From: Hyphomicrobiales bacterium
GTDB lineage: Bacteria; Pseudomonadota; Alphaproteobacteria; Rhizobiales; Beijerinckiaceae
Length of the DNA stretch: 64,000 nucleotides
Assembly (NCBI GenBank): GCA_900473415.1
Contig: UCLR01000008.1
Coordinates: forward strand, 140,484 to 204,483
Direction of reading: 5' to 3'
Part shown: positions 61,892 to 64,000 of the stretch, piece after piece
Position numbering within the stretch: the first letter of the stretch is position 1
How the letters are laid out: every line of letters starts with the position of its first letter
Notes under the pieces: model-generated
What the model was told of the DNA's origin: nothing
The model's input: the letters and a program-made list of their open reading frames with translations, nothing else
The model's database searches: none
Translations under genes and position numbers: made by a program

Positions 61892-62452
61892 GTGTCCGGC
61901 CACCATGAGACCCCCGAAGGCGGCAACAAGCGCATCGCGCTGCTGATCGCACTGCTCGCCCTGATGCTCGCCTTCTCCGAGATCGGCGGCGGCAATGCCG
62001 AGCAGGAAGCCGTCGCCAAGAACATCGAAGCCTCCAATCTCTGGGCCTTCTTCCAGGCCAAGACCATCCGCGGCACGACCCTGCGCACCGCCGTCGAGGC
62101 GATGGAGGTCGAGCTCGCCGCCGTCACCGACGAGGCCGCCCGCGCCCGGATGAGCAAGCGCATCGAGAGCTGGAAGCAGACCGCCGCACGCTACGATTCC
62201 GAGCCGGAGACCAATGAAGGGCGCAAGGAGCTCGCCGCCCGCGCCAAGGCCGCCGAGGCTCAGCGTGATGTGGCCGCCGCCCGCGACGACAAGTTTGACA
62301 TCGCCTCGGGCCTGCTCCAGATCGCGATCGTCATCTCCTCGGCGGCGATCATCACCGGCGTCGGGCTGCTGGCCTGGACCGGCGCCGGCCTCGGCCTTTT
62401 CGGCGTCGCGCTGATGGTCCTCGCCCAGTTCGCGCCGACGGCGCTGTTCTAG
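61892..62452 (+). CDS. DUF4337 domain membrane protein
   Basis: A 186-aa protein matching DUF4337 at full length: an N-terminal helix (IALLIALLALMLAFSEIGGG), the conserved segment EASNLWAFFQAKTIRGT, a charged coiled region near 75-128, and two closely spaced helices at the C-terminus (about 132-182). Function of the family is unknown. The GTG at 61892 is the only start giving the first helix. It converges on the SDR gene, with repeat copy C in between. Confidence 0.88.
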   Translation: MSGHHETPEGGNKRIALLIALLALMLAFSEIGGGNAEQEAVAKNIEASNLWAFFQAKTIRGTTLRTAVEAMEVELAAVTDEAARARMSKRIESWKQTAARYDSEPETNEGRKELAARAKAAEAQRDVAAARDDKFDIASGLLQIAIVISSAAIITGVGLLAWTGAGLGLFGVALMVLAQFAPTALF

Positions 62453-62459
62453 CCACGCG

Positions 62460-62557
62460 CGTCATTCTCGGGCGAAGCGAAGCGCGGACCCGAGAATCCC
62501 TTGCAGGAAAGGGCGCCTTTTCGTCACGAGATGCTCGGGTCAGGCCCGAGCATGACG
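62460..62557. repeat. Dispersed palindromic repeat, copy C (inverse orientation)
   Basis: Begins CGTCATTCTCGGGCGAAG and ends GGCCCGAGCATGACG. Read on the minus strand it aligns well with copy A, including CTTCGCTTCGCCCG. The inner segment GAAAGGGCGCCTTTT is shared with copy G. It fills the gap between convergent DUF4337 and SDR genes. Confidence 0.75.
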
Positions 62558-62568
62558 GCGGTTCATCA

Positions 62569-63369
62569 TCAATAATGAATCGCGCCCCTGATGCCGCCGC
62601 CGCAGGCGATTGCATCGCCATTGATCGCGACGCTGCGGGGCGAGGCGAGGAAGGCGACGATGTCGGCGACCTCGGCTGCGTCGACCAGCCGGCCGATGGC
62701 GACGCTGGACGCCATGCCGCGTTCGACCTCCGCCGCACTCTTCCCGCTCGCCGCGGCGCGCGCCGCGACGACCGAAGGCGTCTTTTCGGTCCTCGTGAGG
62801 CCGGGATGCACGACGGTGACGTTGATGCCCTGCGGCCCGAGCTCGTCGGCCAGGTTCTTGGTCAGCGCCGAGACGGCGACATTGCGGATCGACCCGATGG
62901 TCGAGCCGGTCGAGCGCGCGGCGAGCCCGCTGATACTGATGATCCGGCCCCAACCATTGGCGGCCATATGCGGCGCAGCCTCCCGCGCCATCCGCAGATA
63001 GCCCATCACCTTGACGTTCACATCGTCCCAGAACAGGGCATCGGTGATCTCGGCAAGCTTCGGCGGCGCCGATTGGCCCCCCGGCTTGGCCGCCGCATTG
63101 ACGAGGATGTCGAGCCCGCCCAGCGCGGCCACCGCGCCGGCGACCACGGCCTTCACCGAGGCGTCGTCGCTGGTGTCAACCGTGAGGCCAACGACCTTCC
63201 GCCCGGTCTCGGCTGCCAGCGCCGCGGCGGCATCCTTGATCTCGGTCTCGTTGCGCGCGGCGATGACCACGTCGACACCTTCGAGCGCAAGCTGCCGGGC
63301 GACGGCGCGGCCGATGCCCTTGCTGCCGCCGGTCACCAGCGCGCGTTTTCCCGTGAGCTGCAGGTCCAT
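62569..63369 (-). CDS. SDR family protein with atypical active site
   Basis: A 266-aa short-chain dehydrogenase/reductase fold. The cofactor motif TGGSKGIGRAVA, the acidic specificity region VVIAARNETE, the NAA segment (VNAAAKPGG) and the ISISG strand are clear. The catalytic YxxxK is missing: the aligned positions read G159-S-I-R-N163, followed by AVSALTKNLADELGP. The C-terminal VHPGLTRTEKTP is normal. Many Hyphomicrobiales SDRs seem to share the SIRN form, so this may be a subfamily with a different chemistry or a binding role. No pathway genes are adjacent. Confidence 0.88.
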   Translation of the reverse strand: MDLQLTGKRALVTGGSKGIGRAVARQLALEGVDVVIAARNETEIKDAAAALAAETGRKVVGLTVDTSDDASVKAVVAGAVAALGGLDILVNAAAKPGGQSAPPKLAEITDALFWDDVNVKVMGYLRMAREAAPHMAANGWGRIISISGLAARSTGSTIGSIRNVAVSALTKNLADELGPQGINVTVVHPGLTRTEKTPSVVAARAAASGKSAAEVERGMASSVAIGRLVDAAEVADIVAFLASPRSVAINGDAIACGGGIRGAIHY

Positions 63370-63406
63370 GACGTTTCCTCTGGTTCTCGTTCGTGCGGAA
63401 ACACCG

Positions 63407-63502
63407 CGTCATCCCGGACAAGCGGCTTTAGCCGCGCCGATCCGGGATCCATCGCAGAGCGCCGGGCCCAACGATGGATCCCGGGTCAAGCCCGGGATGA
63501 TG
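63407..63502. repeat. Dispersed palindromic repeat, copy E
   Basis: Begins CGTCATCCCGGAC and ends AAGCCCGGGATGATGG. ATCCGGGATCCATCG near 63440 is answered by CGATGGATCCCGGGT near 63472. It lies between the SDR start and the amidase stop codon, both minus strand. It resembles copy D most. Confidence 0.7.
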
Positions 63503-63523
63503 GAGCGGTTCGTTCAAAAGCCC

Positions 63524-64000
63524 TCATGCGGGAACAGCCGGCCACAGGATCGGCCCGCGCATCGCCTCCCAGGCCCGCGCCAGCCGCAGCACGCCGAGAT
63601 CGTCGAAGCGCTTGCCGGTGATCTGCAGCCCGATCGGCAGCCCGTTCGCCGTCAGCCCGGCATGGACCGAGATCGCCGGCTGGTCCGACATGTTCGCCGC
63701 GACGGTGAAGGAGATGTGCTCCAGCGGCTTGGCAGGGTCATTGGTCGGCGAGGCCCAGTCGGCGGCATAGCTCGCCACCGGCGAGACCGGCGAGAGAATG
63801 AAATCGAAAGGCAGGATCGCCTTCAGCGAGGCGTCGCGCATCGCCAGCATCTGGCTCATGCCGCGATAGACCTGGGCTCCCGTCAGCCCCTTGCCGCGCT
63901 CGGCCCAGGCAAAGATGTAAGGCAGCACCTTGGCCTGCCTCTCGGGCGGAAGGGCAGCGATCTCGACCCAGGAGCGCTGGCGCCAGAATTCGTCGAGCCC
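63524..64000 (-). CDS. Amidase signature family protein, C-terminal part
   Basis: The frame runs off the right edge, so only the last 158 residues are seen. They match the C-terminal part of amidase-signature enzymes: DFILSPVSPVASYAAD, FTVAANMSDQPAISVHAG and GLPIGLQITGKRFDDLGVLR, the last being the family's conserved GLPxGxQ region. The catalytic Ser-cisSer-Lys lies upstream, outside the window. Substrate is unknown (amides, or acylated amino compounds). Confidence 0.9.
   Translation of the reverse strand, partial: GLDEFWRQRSWVEIAALPPERQAKVLPYIFAWAERGKGLTGAQVYRGMSQMLAMRDASLKAILPFDFILSPVSPVASYAADWASPTNDPAKPLEHISFTVAANMSDQPAISVHAGLTANGLPIGLQITGKRFDDLGVLRLARAWEAMRGPILWPAVPA

Overview
The window is high-GC DNA, dense with overlapping genes. 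It looks like a chromosomal segment of an alphaproteobacterium of the order Hyphomicrobiales (Rhizobiales); a Bosea- or Methylobacterium-like genus is an inference. The evidence is an F1-only atpHAGDC operon, a MeaA-type ethylmalonyl-CoA mutase, PutA with a divergent AsnC/Lrp regulator, the comF/grxC/DUF1178 cluster, DUF4337, and intergenic palindromes of rhizobial type. No insertion sequence, prophage, CRISPR array or replication origin was seen.

Layout. 1-6650 (+): type I secretion locus with the 3' end of an RTX protein gene, a PrtD-like ABC exporter, a second RTX protein with an N-terminal membrane segment, and an HlyD-like adaptor. 6669-12350 (-): Mrp/Mbh-type cation/proton antiporter operon in the order E-F-G-(MbhD/MbhE/MrpB fusion)-C-D-D', followed by a 53-aa small membrane ORF. 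12490-16219 (-): three overlapping genes for a leucyl-aminopeptidase-like protein that has lost its metal site, a DUF1269 membrane protein and a beta-helix-like membrane protein. 16304-21626 (-): RND efflux pump between two different lipoprotein adaptors. 21842-24105 (-): AraC regulator plus MFS transporter. 24630-29598 (+): AbgT transporter, M20 peptidase, SLC13 transporter and a glycine-zipper lipoprotein. 30202-30277 (-): tRNA-Glu.

30542-41625 is mostly housekeeping: old yellow enzyme, ComF, glutaredoxin, DUF1178, SleB-type hydrolase, MeaA, J-domain protein, BolA, MFS, thiolase and an EamA transporter. 41825-48865 carries a PBP5-like carboxypeptidase, a second EamA transporter, a CobW-type metallochaperone, an acyl-CoA synthetase, a solute-binding protein and the putA regulator. 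48991-53119 (+) is putA, rppH and a VOC protein. 53169-58334 (-) is the F1 ATP synthase operon, ending in a clear intrinsic terminator. 58543-64000 holds priA, a divergent tyrosine recombinase (xerC), DUF4337, an atypical SDR and the 3' part of an amidase gene.

A family of dispersed intergenic repeats bounded by inverted GTCAT/ATGAC ends occurs eight times between 36 and 64 kb, two of them inside the atp operon. The observations I consider most worth following are the degenerate M17 protein and its two overlapping partners, the antiporter operon with its fused subunit, Glu-less D' subunit and small trailing ORF, the cysteine-bearing membrane-anchored RTX protein, the SDR without YxxxK, and several strong unexplained hairpins or nested palindromes. 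I do not see one clear, wholly new system.
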